Shown: positions 1-13,394 of the stretch, piece after piece
Layout of the letters: every line of letters starts with the position of its first letter
How positions within the stretch are numbered: position 1 is the first letter of the stretch
Source: Volutella citrinella
Lineage: Eukaryota > Ascomycota > Sordariomycetes > Hypocreales > Nectriaceae
NCBI GenBank assembly: GCA_034401135.1
Contig: JAWZSP010000002.1
Span: 682,001-746,000, forward strand
Length of the DNA stretch: 64,000 nt
Direction: 5' to 3'
Position numbers and translations under genes: made by a program
The notes under the pieces: model-generated
Database searches by the model: none
What the model was told of the DNA's origin: nothing
What the model saw: the letters and a program-made list of their open reading frames with translations, nothing else

Positions 1-385
1 TCCATCCAAAGCGCCCGCATCACCAGCACCAGCTCGGCCGCTAATTTGAACCCCTTATCTGCGCGGCCCCGACATGGCGTGTGTGTCCCCAGAACCGGGT
101 ACTCAAAACACTTGCCTTTTGTTCTAGGCAACTCCAACTCCTAGGGCAAGTTATGTCGTATCTCGGCCGCCACGCCTCGTCCGTGCCACGGCGATGGTCC
201 GGGGGGCGAGAGGCGAGGATATAACTTTCCTGAATCGAAAAAGGGTGTGGCGACCCCACCGCGGGGTTAGTGTCCGTGTCACTTACATGGCATCAATGCT
301 TGCTATCGTATATCAAGCCGTCATGGGGAGTCCATGGGACGTGGCCCATACAGGTAACCAGGCCACAGGTCCCATCTCGTTTACA
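1..385. other. Leader stretch without a supported gene
   Basis: No convincing coding sequence is visible. The stretch precedes the dehydrogenase start and probably holds its promoter and leader. The sequence just before the ATG is CA/T-rich, as is usual for fungal leaders. Confidence 0.5.
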
Positions 386-1359
386 ATGTCGTCGTCGTCG
401 TTCCAAGGAAAAGTGGTATGTGTCCAAAGTTGCATGCCCCTTCACCACCAATTCTCAGCGCTGAGATGTGTGCGAACAGATTGCCATCACCGGCGCAGCC
501 TCGGGCATGGGCCTCGCAACGGCACAGCTCCTGGCTTCGCGCGGCGCCTTGCTCTCCCTCGCAGACATCAACCCGACAGCGCTGGAGGAGGCGCGGGCGT
601 CGCTGGCCTCGGGTGACAAGCACCTGTGCGTCGTCGTCGACGTTAGCAAGAGCGAGTCGGTCGACTCGTGGATCGAGCAGACGGTGCAGAAGCTGGGCAA
701 GCTCGACGGAGCCGTCAACATGGCCGGCATCATCAGGCCCGCCGTGCCTCTCACGGAGCTCAGCGACAGCGACTGGGATGCCACCTTTAGCGTCAACTCG
801 CGTGGCATCTTCAACTGCCTGCGCGCCCAGATTCGGGCTATGCCCACGGGTGGCAGTATCGTGAGTCCTCTGGAAGCTCTTTGCTCCCTCTCCTGCCATT
901 CTCCCAAGATGCTGCATGCCCCCAATTGTCCGTCCAAGGGTGTTGACTGATGCCAAAGCCTTCTGTCGTGGTAGGTGTCCGCTGCAAGTGTCTTTGGGCA
1001 ATTTGGAGCTCCCGGCAACGCGGCGTACTGCGCGAGCAAAGCCGCCGTGATTGGTTTGTCGCGGACGGCGGCAAAGGAGAACCAGTTGGTTCGTGTCAAC
1101 TGTGTCTCGCCCGGTGAGTGAATCAACGAGGAGCACGCCCAGCTTTGGATTGCGCTGACGGCCGCACGCAGGCTCAGTCAACACACCATTGTCGCGCAGC
1201 GAAAACCCAGAACACGTAAAGAAGAGCCTGGCAGGGACCGCAATGAAGCGAAGGGCCGAGCCAGTTGAGATTGCCAACGTCGTGGCCTTTTTACTAAGCG
1301 ACGAAGCCTCGTTTGTAACGGGCGCCGTGTACAACGTCGACGGAGGATGGGTGTGCTAG
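386..1359 (+). CDS. Short-chain dehydrogenase/reductase (SDR)
   Basis: NAD(P)-dependent oxidoreductase of the classical SDR family; substrate unknown. I assemble four exons: 386-415, 480-860, 975-1113 and 1172-1359, with GT-AG introns and kept frame, giving 245 aa, a normal length for a classical SDR. Visible features are the nucleotide-binding TGAASGMG motif near residues 14-21, an NMAG motif at 90-93 (family usually NNAG), catalytic Ser in VSAAS near 140, and YCASK with Tyr about 155 and Lys about 159. The C-terminal part ends in the usual VTGAVYNVDGG pattern. The first exon codes only 10 residues, and the ATG has a good context. The neighbouring thioredoxin is also a redox protein, but nothing shows that they work together. 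Confidence 0.9.
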
Positions 1360-1836
1360 AAGGGCAGGTGCAGCCCCATATGTAGCTTACAATGTCAACG
1401 TTTTTGACAGCTTCCGTGATGGATTGAAGGATGATTGATCTAAGCCTGCTGTGGCCGTCATGTTGGTTTCCAACGTCGAAACGCCGCGACTGATGAGGCG
1501 ATCAGGATATCCCATCAAGGGAATATAATTCGATGAATTATGAATAATTATACCAATATCTTAGTAGATGACAATGAAGGCGAAACAGAATACTCGAGTG
1601 TCAACTAGTAGGGAATGAAGTATGGAGGTAAAAGGCTCCGGGGTTGTTCACTTGCACAGGCCGCCCAACTGAGGCCCCAGAAGGGAAGGCGGTCGGGTGG
1701 GTGCGCTAACCCATCTAGGAAATCACCTTCACAACCAGCTCCAGCCTATCCCATCAAGTAATTATTCATCCACAAGCAACCTCACGTCACCCTTTGCGCC
1801 AAGTGCATCCATCCGACGGATCCCCGCCCCGACAAC
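1360..1836. other. Intergenic: SDR 3' region and thioredoxin promoter
   Basis: AT-rich patch around 1520-1570 fits an SDR 3' end. From about 1700 the sequence becomes CA/CT-rich, typical of the leader of the next gene. No gene is supported here. Confidence 0.5.
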
Positions 1837-2482
1837 ATGGAGACAAGCACCATCATTCTCCTGGCAATTATTGCCATCTTCATCATTGGCCCGGTACGTG
1901 TCCCTCTGTTGCGGCCATCCTGGCTGTATACAAAGCCCCGAGCATTCCTAGCTATGCTCCTTCTCATGGCCAGCTCAACTCTTGTCCGCCATGATACACT
2001 TGATATTCCCTGAGCTGACTCTCCGTAAGGCCATCTTCAAAGACCGCTCACCCATCCCGGAGACATCCGGCGAGGTCTTCAAGGTCACCAAGCCCGCTGA
2101 GCTGGACGCTGTTCTCAACTCCACCTCGCACGTCATTGTCGACTTCTACGCCGACTGGTGCCCGCCCTGCCGCGCTATTGCCCCTATCTTTTCTCAGCTA
2201 GCCGACAGCCACTCATCAAAGGGCAAGGTCGCCTTTGTCAAGGTGAACGTCGACCACGTCAATGACGTTGCCGGGCGGTACAAGGTCTCGGCCATGCCCA
2301 CCTTTGTGCTCTTCGAGAACGGCAAACCCGCGCCTCTCGCCGTCGAGGGCGTCCAGGGCCGCCAGTCTGTGAGCTTCACCGCCGACGGGCTCGTCGACAG
2401 GCTCAGGGGCGCAGACCCTGTCGCTCTCAAGGCCGTCGTTGCGGCCATGGTTGCCAAGACTGGTGGCAAGAAGGATTTGTAA
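1837..2482 (+). CDS. Membrane-anchored thioredoxin-like protein
   Basis: Thiol-disulfide oxidoreductase with a thioredoxin fold. Two exons (1837-1893 and 2015-2482) joined by a phase-0 intron give 174 aa. The first exon codes 19 residues that are almost all hydrophobic (ILLAIIAIFIIG), so the protein probably has an N-terminal membrane anchor or signal-anchor. The thioredoxin domain runs from about residue 40 to 150, with active site WCPPC at 67-71 (canonical thioredoxin is WCGPC) and the cis-proline motif AMPTFVLF. The C-terminus is a basic GGKKDL. Proline in place of the active-site glycine is known to change redox potential in the superfamily; the effect here is inference. If the internal ATG at 1982 were used instead, the anchor would be lost. 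Confidence 0.88.
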
Positions 2483-5400
2483 TTTTGAAGCGCAACGTTG
2501 CCAGTGACACTTACCTCGCATCTGATCGGCTCAGCTTGTGGGCCACTACGGATCATGCATTATTATCGGGTGGGAATGAAATCAACGTTGACAGACAATT
2601 CCGAGAGCAATTTCTGTCTTGGGTGCTCGGTGATGTAGGTCTTGCAGGTCACTTCCATTAGGGCTTAGCTGTATATTATGCGAGAGAATGAAGCAATATG
2701 ATCGGGGCTCTTTTTCTGAATATGATACCGTTCGGAATCATAGTGTTCTATTTCAACCAACACGCCACGGGCTTGGGTTCATGACTTCAACTCCCAGGGC
2801 CATATCAAGATATATATTGATTTTACCCATATAAGGTCTGTCGTTTCAATAAGGTCGGAGACAAGAGTCAATCCCACAAGGAACGACGTTCTCTCGCACT
2901 TAGCCCAGCCTTGCATTTAATATCAGCCAGGCATTCAACGTCAAGCTGTCAAGCTCGAAAATAGTGTGGATTTATGACCATGTATCAATGTCTTCAGGGG
3001 TGCCAAACGCGTTCCCATTGCAAGCAAAACCCCTTCTGAGATTTCCTTGCGCAATTCACAAACACCTTGAGTGTGGTCAGTCACCCACGACCGGATTGTA
3101 GATTTGGAGCTCTCCATCACTGGGATGTCTTCGTTGTTATTTGGACTTAGCTGCAGCCATTTCTGAACTCAACTGTGCTTATGTTCGGGTTAGTTACCTA
3201 GTGTTGAGTTTAGTGCCCGAAATCAGAGTATTGTGAGGTTTTCTGTTATGGCTAAGTTAACTTTACTGCTCAAGTCAAATGGCATTGAGGATGATGAGGG
3301 TTACCGCGAAACACAGAAGTGTCACCCTGCCCACCAGCCTCTCCATCTGCTTTTCGCCCTGGTGCAAATCAGAGTGTTTACTAACACGTCCATCCCACTC
3401 TTCTGTGGCCGATTATAGTCAACAGTGCTCATGGAGGCAGCCTGATTACGTTCCAAGGAAAGTCTCGCATGTTGCTTCCCGAGTCCGTTTGTTTCCCGAC
3501 TGGTTGTGGCCCTTCCACTCTACGACCTACCCTACATGTGACAGCCGCCGCACTGTGCTTCAGGTACTATGCCGACTACTCATTCAACGACCGAACTACA
3601 GTGGTGATAGAGATGCAGTTTTGTAAGAACGTGGCCGGCATGCAGTATGGCGCAAAACTCCCCCGTGTTGCGTTGTGGAATGGATTCAATCATCATTCAG
3701 AACATGCTGGTCAATGTCATGTGGGAGACGGCACACTCACCTATTCCTACGTTCCACTTACACCGGCCCAGATGAAACGCCACGCCGGCGATCGCATATC
3801 GATATGGATTAAGGTTCGACCAACGAGGGCAATGGACTTGTTGAGGAATTCCATCCGCCAACGCCAAACTCCAGGATTCAGGGTCCTGGATTATTGGCGA
3901 TCCGCATCAGCTGGTCCTCAGCCACCAGTGGCGCCGCGTGAGGCTTGACGGAGAATGCTTCTAGAAACCTTGCCAGAAAGCATGAAAGGGGAATTCCGAA
4001 AGCCAGATACGGGGATGGGGAATGCTGCAAATAGGCAGTTCGAGGCGGACGCCATGGCGGCGGGGGATCTTTTAGGCTGATTGAGAGAATGGAAAGCTGG
4101 GGTGGTCAAAGAGGGCATGCGCATCTCTTGGCCGGCAAGCTCGAGCTGGATGCCAAGGCCGATATCAGACAGCGCCGCTTGGGTGCGTACCTTATCCCAT
4201 CCCATGTCCCAGGAGTCCAATGGGCGGTACTTCAATGATGTTCGTCACACATGCACATGGGCGTGCCGTGATTCTGGATCGCGCACTCCTCGTGCATGAG
4301 CGAGGCGTCCGGGCCGAACGAAGGAATCCCGTCTCCGTTTGGCGGTAATTCTCGGCCGGCGGCCGTCGTCTGGGGACCGCTTGACGTGACGCCCAAAGGT
4401 CAGCAGACGCTTTACGACTGGGCCCGGCTGGATTGGCCGACGAGATGAGGTGGAATCATCGTCGCGCTGGAGTAGCAGTGGTATCGTCAGAAGCACAAGA
4501 AAAGTAGCGCCGAACCCCCGCATAGTGGCAACCAACATGATGATGCCTGGCCTGCTGGTGGGATCGTCGTGTCTGTTCGCAACAGGTTTGCCTGTGTGCG
4601 AGTAGCCCGACTGGGGACGCTGCGCCACCCCGATAGTGCGTCCTTTACGTGCAGCGTAGCGCGGATAATGACGACGTTGATGCGCCAGGGACTGCCAGGG
4701 GCCCAGAGCAGAAGGTGAGAAACAGATGCTGGCCGGAGAAGGAAGATGCTTGCGGAGCAGAGGGTTAGCTGCAGGAGGCTAGTGAACAAGCAGGACTCCC
4801 ACGAGGTGCGAGCCCCCCCAATTCCCCCAATCGTCGCTCCTCACCTTCCAGGGTCCAGAGGCCCAGAGGCAGACTGAGGGCCGAGAACTGACTGTGTGGA
4901 GGATGTGAGGGCGAGATGCAGGCGCTGGGGGCCTGCATTAGCCCCCAGATTGGGTCGCCCGAGGCCTAGACCTTGGACCTTTGGGGCAGCTGTCTGCTGC
5001 TGCGGCTCGTGTGGCTCTGAGGTGTGGCTCCGGCTGTGGCTCTGGCTGTAAATCGCCCTACTCGACGGCCGACGGAGTTGCTGGGCGATGACCACAGCCG
5101 ACGGGCTGGTCTGTTACAGCTGAAGTGTGGATGCGGGCCACGATGCCACGGACGAGGGGGCTTTCTGTCACCTCTGCTCTTGAGCGCGCATGATTACGGG
5201 CAATTACCTGGCATCCGCTTTCCTACAGTGACATCTCGCGTACCATGAGAGGCCAAAGCAAAATGTCAGTGCGGCGCATCCTGTGTCTGCTGGTGAAACA
5301 GCGCAAGTGCCAGAATCACAGAGGGCACAGGTGCTGGAAAAGAGGGGACAGATGGAAAATTGGCCCCAAATCCCCAATTCGGTCTGTGGCCCCGCAAGCC

Positions 5401-8400
5401 TGAGATTGGGATAGGATGAGGGCCGTTTCACACCCATGGCGACGGGTCCAAATCTGGGCAGCCCATTCGCGTCGTTTACTACATCGCCACATCCCAAAAT
5501 ACAGGGCAGCGATACGGACGGTGATAGGCAAGCGGGATTACGGTGCACCATCCGTCTCCAACCCGCGCATTTTGTATCAGCAGGTCCGCATGTGTGGTGC
5601 GGGCTGGCGAAACAGACACGCAATCCGGGCAAGCGGCGGCACATGCACAAGCAGAGCGGGCCGCATTGCCAGCAGAAAGGAGCCATAATACGGTAGTATG
5701 AGGCAAAAGAAAGAAGAAACGAGAAAGCTAGCGTTTCTTGTGTGCTTCCTTTTTTCGCGACGATTCGCATGTGTGGACAGTGTGGTCTGCACGCTGTAAC
5801 GGAGCATGGCAAATGAATGGTTGCGATTCTCTCTTTCCGTGTGCGAATAATCTCCTGGTTTTCGGCATCCCGACGTGCCAAGCGCAGGCCAAGCCAAGGC
5901 CGGCTGGACACTGTTGGACGAGGATCAACATCGAGTCGACGACTGGGCCAAAGACTCGAGGCCAAGACCACAGCCAAGGCGGCCAAGACTGGGCTGCATG
6001 TCGACGGTGACAGTAACGGGATAACTGGTCGTTTGCTGGGGGAGCGTTTTCACCGTCAACCGCATTGGGAGACCGGCGCGGGCGACATTTTGTGCGACCA
6101 TCAAGAATTGGGTGGCCAAAGACACAGCCCGGGCACACACACTCAACACGAGGGACCTGCCAAGCCGCCCCAGCACTGGGCAAGGAGCCACCGAAGACGG
6201 CAACGAGGCCAGCAGCCAAGCCGCCAACGCGCGGGCCATCTTTCAGCGCACCAACAGCCGACATCCCCCGGTCACAACACACGCTCTGGTCCTCACGTGG
6301 CACGGGTATCCAAGATCAGCGCCAAGTCGGCCCCGGCAGGGCTATGGGAGCCTGCGGCCGAGGTGGTGTGGCCCGGTGTCAGTGGCTTCCTGGGATGCTG
6401 TCAACCGCCACTGGAACTGACGTTCACATGAGCGGTAGCATAAAAAGCCTGTCCAATGACTTTTGTAACATCCAAGCTTGGCGAGCATCAACTTATGGAG
6501 GTGTCCCGTCTTGTTGGCGTTCCGACTGCCGCGTCTGGGTCTGGTTAGAACTGGTGGTATGACCGGTCTAGATGTGATTCCTGAGACAATATTTAATACT
6601 AGCAGCAATAGTTCAGCTTCGATAACTTGGGCTACATGACAAGGCCTTGCCATGGAACCAAGAGATGGCTCCAGTCCTATGACCGGCATTACACAATGGA
6701 CCCTGAACACGGGACTCAACTGCTACCGAAGGGATATGTACACTTAGCGAGCACAATGTACCAGACACATAATTCCCTAATTTGTTACTATGACTATCGT
6801 TATAGCCCGGAAACGAGGGCCCGCTTGAATATTGCGTTGCATTGGGATAGTGAAGTCATCATGTCAAGCAGTAGAAGCTTGCAATTGCTGGGGCCAGTGT
6901 GGACCCTAAGATCGCTGGGATGAGGATGCGTGAGAGATTGAATTGGCATCGCCCATGGGAGTCAACTAGCCAAGGGTTGGTAGCGAACTGATTAATTTCA
7001 AGCCGGGCGCGCAGAAAACTGTAAGAGCAACAGGGGAGGAGTTTAATAAACGCCCAATGCTAATTGCATCCCTATCTTGTGGTAATACCTGGTGCGACGT
7101 GGAGAACTACTGTGTGAATATACATACGAGTATCAATGGGACTGCGAGGTGAGTATTGATGGCCTTGATATGGTTGGTGGCTCTGATATTGCATGCCTGC
7201 AGCAACGCTACTGGAGCAGCCATTGCGCCGCGTGGCGCTCGGCGGGCGCGACTCAGACAGTCACCACGACGCCGGCACATCTGAGTTGCTGGGACATGGG
7301 TTGTGGTCGTGTGATGGAGCACCGTGGACAGGCAGGTTGGAGCACCTGAGCCGCCTCCTGGAACAGTTGGTCATTTGGTTCAACACTTGCTCTGCCATTG
7401 CCACCGTGTTGTAGCATGCCTTGATTGCGCTCAACCACGGGGCTTGCCTTGGAAGGACTGCGATATGTTGAGAAAATCAAGGAATTAGTGTGTTGCAACA
7501 ATGACGGCATGCTATGCCCTTCTGCCGTTAGCTGGCCGCGAGTCGGTTAGTCGGTTCTTCGGTTGTATCCCCTCTCACAGGAGTTGGACCTGTTGGGTGT
7601 TGGGTGGCTGTGGGCCACTGACCCTTAAGCTCTGTGGCCTCCGTGTGCATGAAGTCAAATCAGCAGTTGCAATCTCTATTACGCAGGATCGCGCAATGGA
7701 TCAGGCCAAGAGTCTTGCAAGGAAAACCGCGACACAATCGGGTGACTGTCAGAACCCGCCAAAGCGCCATGCGACCTGTCAATCGAGGGTGGCGGACAGG
7801 TTCGCATCAGGGACGCACATGGCGAGCAGGCAAGCGAATACGACGGGCCAACACCACAACCACTGTGACGGTGCCCATTTGCCATCTCGTTACGTTGCCC
7901 TGTCCTCCTAATTACGTGCCCGATTAACCGCCCAGAGGACGCCAGTCCCGGTGGAGTCTGGCCATGGCATGTCCGCGGCCCAGACCCCCTGGGCTGTCCC
8001 CCTCCCCGCGCCAGATTGAGGGACGCTAGCGGCTTGTTCCACCCAACTTCGTACGCGTAAAGAGAAAGAGAGAGCGATTCCACCGAGCAATGCGAGCGTT
8101 TATCGTACATGCGTCAGGGGACGACGAGACATGGGCCGGCCAGAACGAGCGGTACTGCGAATATTCGCATAAATTCATACGACGTTCGTACATGCCCATG
8201 CCGCCAAAGTCTCCGACAGAACGAGGGTTTGAGAATAAGGTGGTTTATTATGCAGCTTTTCGTATCGGCACAGCCAGTGGTTTGTCGACCTCCATGCACG
8301 TCGTGGCAAGAGTGCACTCCAGCGCCGTGGATATGGTGGCTCTGTTTGCTGAACGCGCAAGCTGGGCCCGGGAGGCAGCATGTATCGTCATGCACCCCCG

Positions 8401-10625
8401 CAGCGCAAACAAAGTCGCAGCCACGACGGGGCCTTGCTCGCTGCTGGATGCTGTCCGCCTCAGCATGTCGGGAATCGGGATCATGGTTCTGTCAGAGACT
8501 CAGAGCTCGGCTGGCGGCCGTCTAGCACCAAAGTCAAAACGGCAGCACTTGCTCCTGCAGCTTGACCTCAACGGGCCCTAGGGCCTTCTGGACCCGTCGC
8601 CGCCCAAGCCCCAAAACGGCATGGCCGTCCCTAGCGCACCCGGAGAAGAGGGCCCAAGCGCGCCACAGCCAAGACGGGTTCGAGACCTGGAGCCTATTCT
8701 CCAGTCTGCCCGTCGCAATTGCAAGCGAGAACGGAGGGAGATCTGGTTTGTGCAGGGGCCTGCACAATTCCTGGCCACCCCAGGCATGTACCTGCGCCTG
8801 GGTCCTGCCAGACCTGGATCAGTCCCTCTCCCACCAGGCGTGTCGCAACGGCCTCTTGGATTTTCGCTTGGACCGAACACCAGCGGCAGCAAAGTCAGTC
8901 CGGATAGTGAGATGCCAGATGAGTCGCAACATGCTGTGCTACTCGTATGCGCGAAAAAAAGGCGACCAGAGCTATGGAACACCTAACTCGCCCTAGAACC
9001 TTATCTTGAAGCACGACTAGTGAGAAATGCTCTTCCTGCCGCAGCCGCATCAACAAGATTCAAGCACTTGGATGGCTCCTGCCGTCCCGGATGATGTCGC
9101 CGTTGCCGCTGCCGCTGCCGCGACCCGAACGGTGGCTGAAGGGCTCGCTCTGGCTTTGATGCTACCACGGCCGTCAGTGAGACCTGCAAAAAGTCAATGT
9201 GCTACAATGTCCCGCCTCTCTCTCCCGACTTCTTGCCTGGTGCCATCCTGCCTGGATTCTGGTTGTGCCTTGTCCTGTCCACCTATCCACCTGTCCATCT
9301 CCATTTCGGCTGTCACTGTCTGCTTATCCGCTCATTGGGGGCTGCCCGTCCCTTGTCTGTCTGTCTGTCTGTCGTCGCACTAGGAACTGTGACGGCCAGA
9401 TACGCGGCCAGCGGGCCAACAGAACACCATCCACTTTGCGGATTGGCTCATCGGCTGTCCATCTTTTGTGAGTGTGTGCGCCGCCGTCCGTGTCTCGTCT
9501 CTTCTGGCCCTGCGCGCCGCCCGTTCGACCCAACCCGAACAGGAAGAACAGGAAGTGCCGCGCGCCCAACCGCCCTTGCCTCCATCTGTTTCGGGGAGGG
9601 GAATGGGAGGGGATGGGAGAGTTTTGCAGCGCTACCAATTTTACTATGGTAGTATCGTAGCATGACATTACTCATTCGCATGGGACTTGAGAGGGACGCT
9701 GTGCAGACTCAGATAGATGGCTCCGTCGTCTCGTTGTGAGAATGACCAGCGCAGGCTTCTCCACTGGATCTGGATGCTCTGATTGTTGTGCTCGCCCTCG
9801 TGTTCTGAGTTCTGACTCTCATGCTGTGCACAAGTCCGTCCATTTTGGGGTGTCCGTTTCCCCCAGTCTGCCCACCGTAATAATTACTCCTGTGCTCTGC
9901 GGCACTGGCTTGATACATACTGGCGGGCGGCCCACTCCTGCCCTGGTAGCGGCTACGCTCCTCCCTACCCACCTATCCACCCGCCCACGCTTGCCCACCC
10001 CGGTACCAGCACAACAGCGACCAGGCCACTTCCGCCCGCCACCCCATTGAGGCGTTGCGCTTGCAAGGGTCCCGACTCGCCCCCCTGGTCGCTCAGCTCC
10101 TTTTATCACCCCCCCGGTCCCCCAGGGCATTCCCAGCACCACCCATTCACCCGTTGCGCGGCCCTTCCAAGCCTTCTCCATACTATTCGTATCGGCTTCA
10201 ACCTGCTGTCGGACTTGCACTCTCCTCTCCTTCTCCGTCTCTGAGTCTCCGACTACAGTCCTTGGTCCTCACTCCTTGACGAACAAATATCGACGGCCTC
10301 TCTTCCGTTCCTTCTATCCTGACCGGCCCAGCATCATTTCCAGCACCCCTAAGGGACTCCCTTCCCTTGTGCTGTCAACCACCGCCACCCAGTCTCAGAA
10401 TCGCAATCTCCCGGGCACAAATCTCTCTGTACGTTTTCCTGCTCCAAAGCTTTGTCACGCGTCTCGTGTGCAGCCTTTCAGTGCTCTGAACACTCCGTCT
10501 CGCATGCGTCTTTCACGGCTGGCATCGCCTGCTCATTTGTCTCCCTAATCTCCTTCACGTCGCTAACCCGTCTCCAGCGCCTCCTCACCACCTCCAGCAC
10601 TCCAATTACTCCTCACCCCTTCAAG
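2483..10625. other. About 8 kb gene-poor region
   Basis: Many open frames are present on both strands, but none shows a recognisable domain, consistent splice sites or fungal protein-like composition. The longest, such as 5204-5986 on the minus strand, read as low-complexity Cys/Arg/Pro-rich sequence typical of non-coding GC-rich DNA. 9780-10620 is strongly pyrimidine-rich and looks like the promoter and long leader of the gene at 10626. A short (CTGT)n tract lies at about 9353-9373. No transposon or terminal repeats were seen. Confidence 0.55.
10429..10577 (+). other. Probable 5'UTR intron of the gene at 10626
   Basis: A GTACGT donor at 10429 and a CGCTAAC branch-like site followed by CCAG ending at 10577 make a credible 149-nt leader intron. 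It lies 48 nt before the ATG. This is inference from consensus only. Confidence 0.45.
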
Positions 10626-11084
10626 ATGCCATCCAACTACGAGAAGCTGGACCGCCCTACAGGGCCCAGCCTTGACACGCTTGTTCCTCCCGAGAAGGCA
10701 GCGCTCTCTGCCATCTCCAACGTCACTACCATCAATGCTTCACCTCGCGGCAGTACCTCAACGCCCCGCTCCGACAAGCTCAACCCCTTCGACACAGACG
10801 TCGAGGCTATGATGCCCACGACCACCAACCAGACCTGCCGATCAAACATGCCTCAAAAGTCCGACTGCACGGTCTGGCCCAGCCAGGATGCCTGGAGGCA
10901 GAAGGCTAAGGACGCCAAGAAGAAGCGAGGCTGCACCTGCATGGCTGGCCTAAGCCGACGCAACAAGATCATTGCCAAGGTCCTGATCGTCTTCCTCATC
11001 GTCGGCATCGCTGTCGGCGTCGGTTTTGGCGTCAGCAAGCCCTTGGGGGCTCCCATCTGGGGCGAGAAGGACCACAAGAACTAG
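10626..11084 (+). CDS. Small membrane protein with C-terminal TM segment
   Basis: A 152-aa protein in a single coding exon. I do not recognise a named family. The N-terminal ~95 residues are polar, Ser/Thr/Pro-rich and probably disordered. Then come a Lys-rich stretch (AKKKRGCTC region) with two close cysteines, a basic SRRNK, and one hydrophobic segment at about 115-136 (VLIVFLIVGIAVGVGFGV). A short tail ends in KDHKN. The layout fits a tail-anchored or type II membrane protein with the large part in the cytosol, and the cysteines next to the membrane could be palmitoylated (inference). The ATG has good context after a pyrimidine-rich leader. The gene stands alone in a long gene-poor stretch. 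Confidence 0.75.
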   Translation: MPSNYEKLDRPTGPSLDTLVPPEKAALSAISNVTTINASPRGSTSTPRSDKLNPFDTDVEAMMPTTTNQTCRSNMPQKSDCTVWPSQDAWRQKAKDAKKKRGCTCMAGLSRRNKIIAKVLIVFLIVGIAVGVGFGVSKPLGAPIWGEKDHKN

Positions 11085-13394
11085 TCGTCTGTCGCTGCAT
11101 CTTGGATCAGCCCGTCAACAAACCACCACAATCGACACCCGGTCGAAACATCAGACCGATCTCGTCAGTAAAACGAATGCCGCCGTCATCCTCAATATAA
11201 CGACCCGGCCGCGCTGCTCCCGAAGCAGTCTACTTCACCACACCACATCCACCCACCAACCGACCTCTTTGTGTCATATTCTTCTGTCGGATTTTCGAGC
11301 ATATTAGATACCCCCACTGGCAACAACCTTCACCATAGCAGCAGTCGCCGCTACCCGCCTGGGACCTGCGCCTGCATCGAGACCAAAACCCGTTTTGTGT
11401 ATATGTAATGGACCGGACCTCGAATCACTTGGATTCCTCGTCGCATACTGGATTTCGACATCATGATAGGGCGTTCTGCGGAGTTCTTTTCACACATTTC
11501 TTCATTCCATTGCCTAGACTTGGGGCATCTATCTACTGGACCGGATTCATGGGAGCACAGGACATTACAGTGTCAGCTATCTGCGTATTTTAGAGCGAGG
11601 GCAAGAGGAACGGGAATGAGGCTACCTGTCGTTTTGGCCTATTTACAATTTACTAGCCTGTCTCGCTGCTGGGGCGGTTCGCTGAACGCCGAGCATTGAG
11701 GTGTATCTCAATGCGTTGGCATCAAGTGTCTACCTCGGAGCGTTGTCTAGACAAGGTACAATACATGATGCCTTGGGGTCACCTACAGAAGTGGGCGATT
11801 CCTGGGGCGGGGGATTGGGGTGTTCCCATCCTCAAAGATGCACATCTGGAGCCTGACTACTGCGTAACATTTGGTGACAGCCACTGGTCGTGTGTGGCAC
11901 ATGCGCATGACGTTTCAGCGCTGATCGTGATGCCATTGACAGGTTCGGTTTCGCATTCCAGCACTGGGCCGATTACGATTGGTCGACACAGTCATCTGAT
12001 GTGTGTGGCTACTCGAGCTTCATGCTCCAGTCGGCGACCGGCGAGGCCTTCGCAAAGCGAGCTCGTCGCAAGAGCAGATGTGGGATGTGTTATTTCGGCC
12101 AGCTTCGTGTTCGCGAAAGGGGGCTACGGAGCTTCATTTGCCATGATTTTCGTACAATCAGCAGCACTGTATGTCAGGTACGGGCAAGGGGGTCACCACT
12201 TCACTGGCGGGATTAAGTGCTGATCATCTGCATGATGGGGCCACCGCGACCCACGAACATGAACGTGTGGGTCGGCACGCCGGGTCACTGCTGGGTGATG
12301 GTGGGAACGCAGCGGCAATGTAGGATGGCACTGGCGTAGGCCATCCGCTATCTCCACCCCGGTAGATTGCCCCTAATTATATGTGGCCGGGTACCTGGCT
12401 CTGGTAGTCGACAGCGAAATACGAGTACGCTGGTTTGTTGGTTGCTGGGTTGTTTGTTTATCATTTAGAGGGGTGCCCAGTAATAACTGAGTGCGAAGCG
12501 CTATAATCGCCACGCACGGGCGTTTCGGAGTGAGTATGGGCATCCTACCTGCACAACACGAAGACAGCCGCAGTACAGCGCCTAATACAAGCTCGTCGAT
12601 GCAGTCGGTTTATGCTTGATCGGCGCACATGGACTAAAAGAGGGAGGGAGGGGGGGATGGGGATCATGGGGCAGCTTGGGGAGGAAGGGTGCCCTGCCAG
12701 CCACAGATCCAATGCAGGCGAGATCGGGTTCCACTGCCTACGGCTTCCGAAGCTTCCGGCGCGAGATCTTGACAGGTGGGTGGCGCAATAGGCGTCGGCA
12801 TTTGCAGCTGTATAATGCTATTGGCGGCTGCAGGTGAATCTGGTGATGCTTCAGGCTCTGGTTTTGCTTGCCGCGAGCGTTGCCTGGTTGCTGGGCGATG
12901 ATGCCGGCGTGATGGGAGCCATTGTTGTGGTAAGGTGAAGCGACAGACATGGAAGGTCTCAGGCGATTCTCGGCACAACACACTGGCTATTGGCTGCGTG
13001 ACTTTGACAAGTGTGACTATCTGTCTATTTTGTTTCTGACAGCGAGACATAGCTTCAGATTGACAACACACGCCAACAGCCGCCGAGCAAGCTGGGCCTT
13101 GATAGATTCACCGCCGCGATAAAGCCTGTTGTCCACCGCCACTCGCAATATGACCCAACGTCTTCATGCATCTCGTGCGAGAAGAAGCGCCCACTCCAAT
13201 TCACACCCTGTGCTGTCAACTCGACCAAACAATGCGTCATGAGATGAAATGTCGGCTACCGAGCTTGCGTTGCTGTTGTGAGACATGTCGACCCGAGACC
13301 TCCTCGTGTAACCTCTGGGAGGCGCATCGGCGAGGGAGATGCCGCACGCCGAGGACCGATACTCGATTCTTTTGGGTCACTGGTTTAGAACTAC
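11085..13394. other. Gene-poor intergenic stretch
   Basis: 3' region of the 10626 gene followed by about 2 kb without a supported gene. Open frames on both strands (for example 11696-12223 +, 12664-13071 -) show no domain or hydrophobic pattern that I trust. Confidence 0.5.

Noticed and set aside
3469..3948. 159-codon + strand frame in the gene-poor stretch
   Set aside because: Starts with ATG and looks partly protein-like, but no domain, splice or context support. Left unannotated.
5204..5986. 260-codon minus-strand frame
   Set aside because: Cys/Arg/Pro-rich composition with no domain; overlaps several other open frames, typical of GC-rich non-coding DNA.
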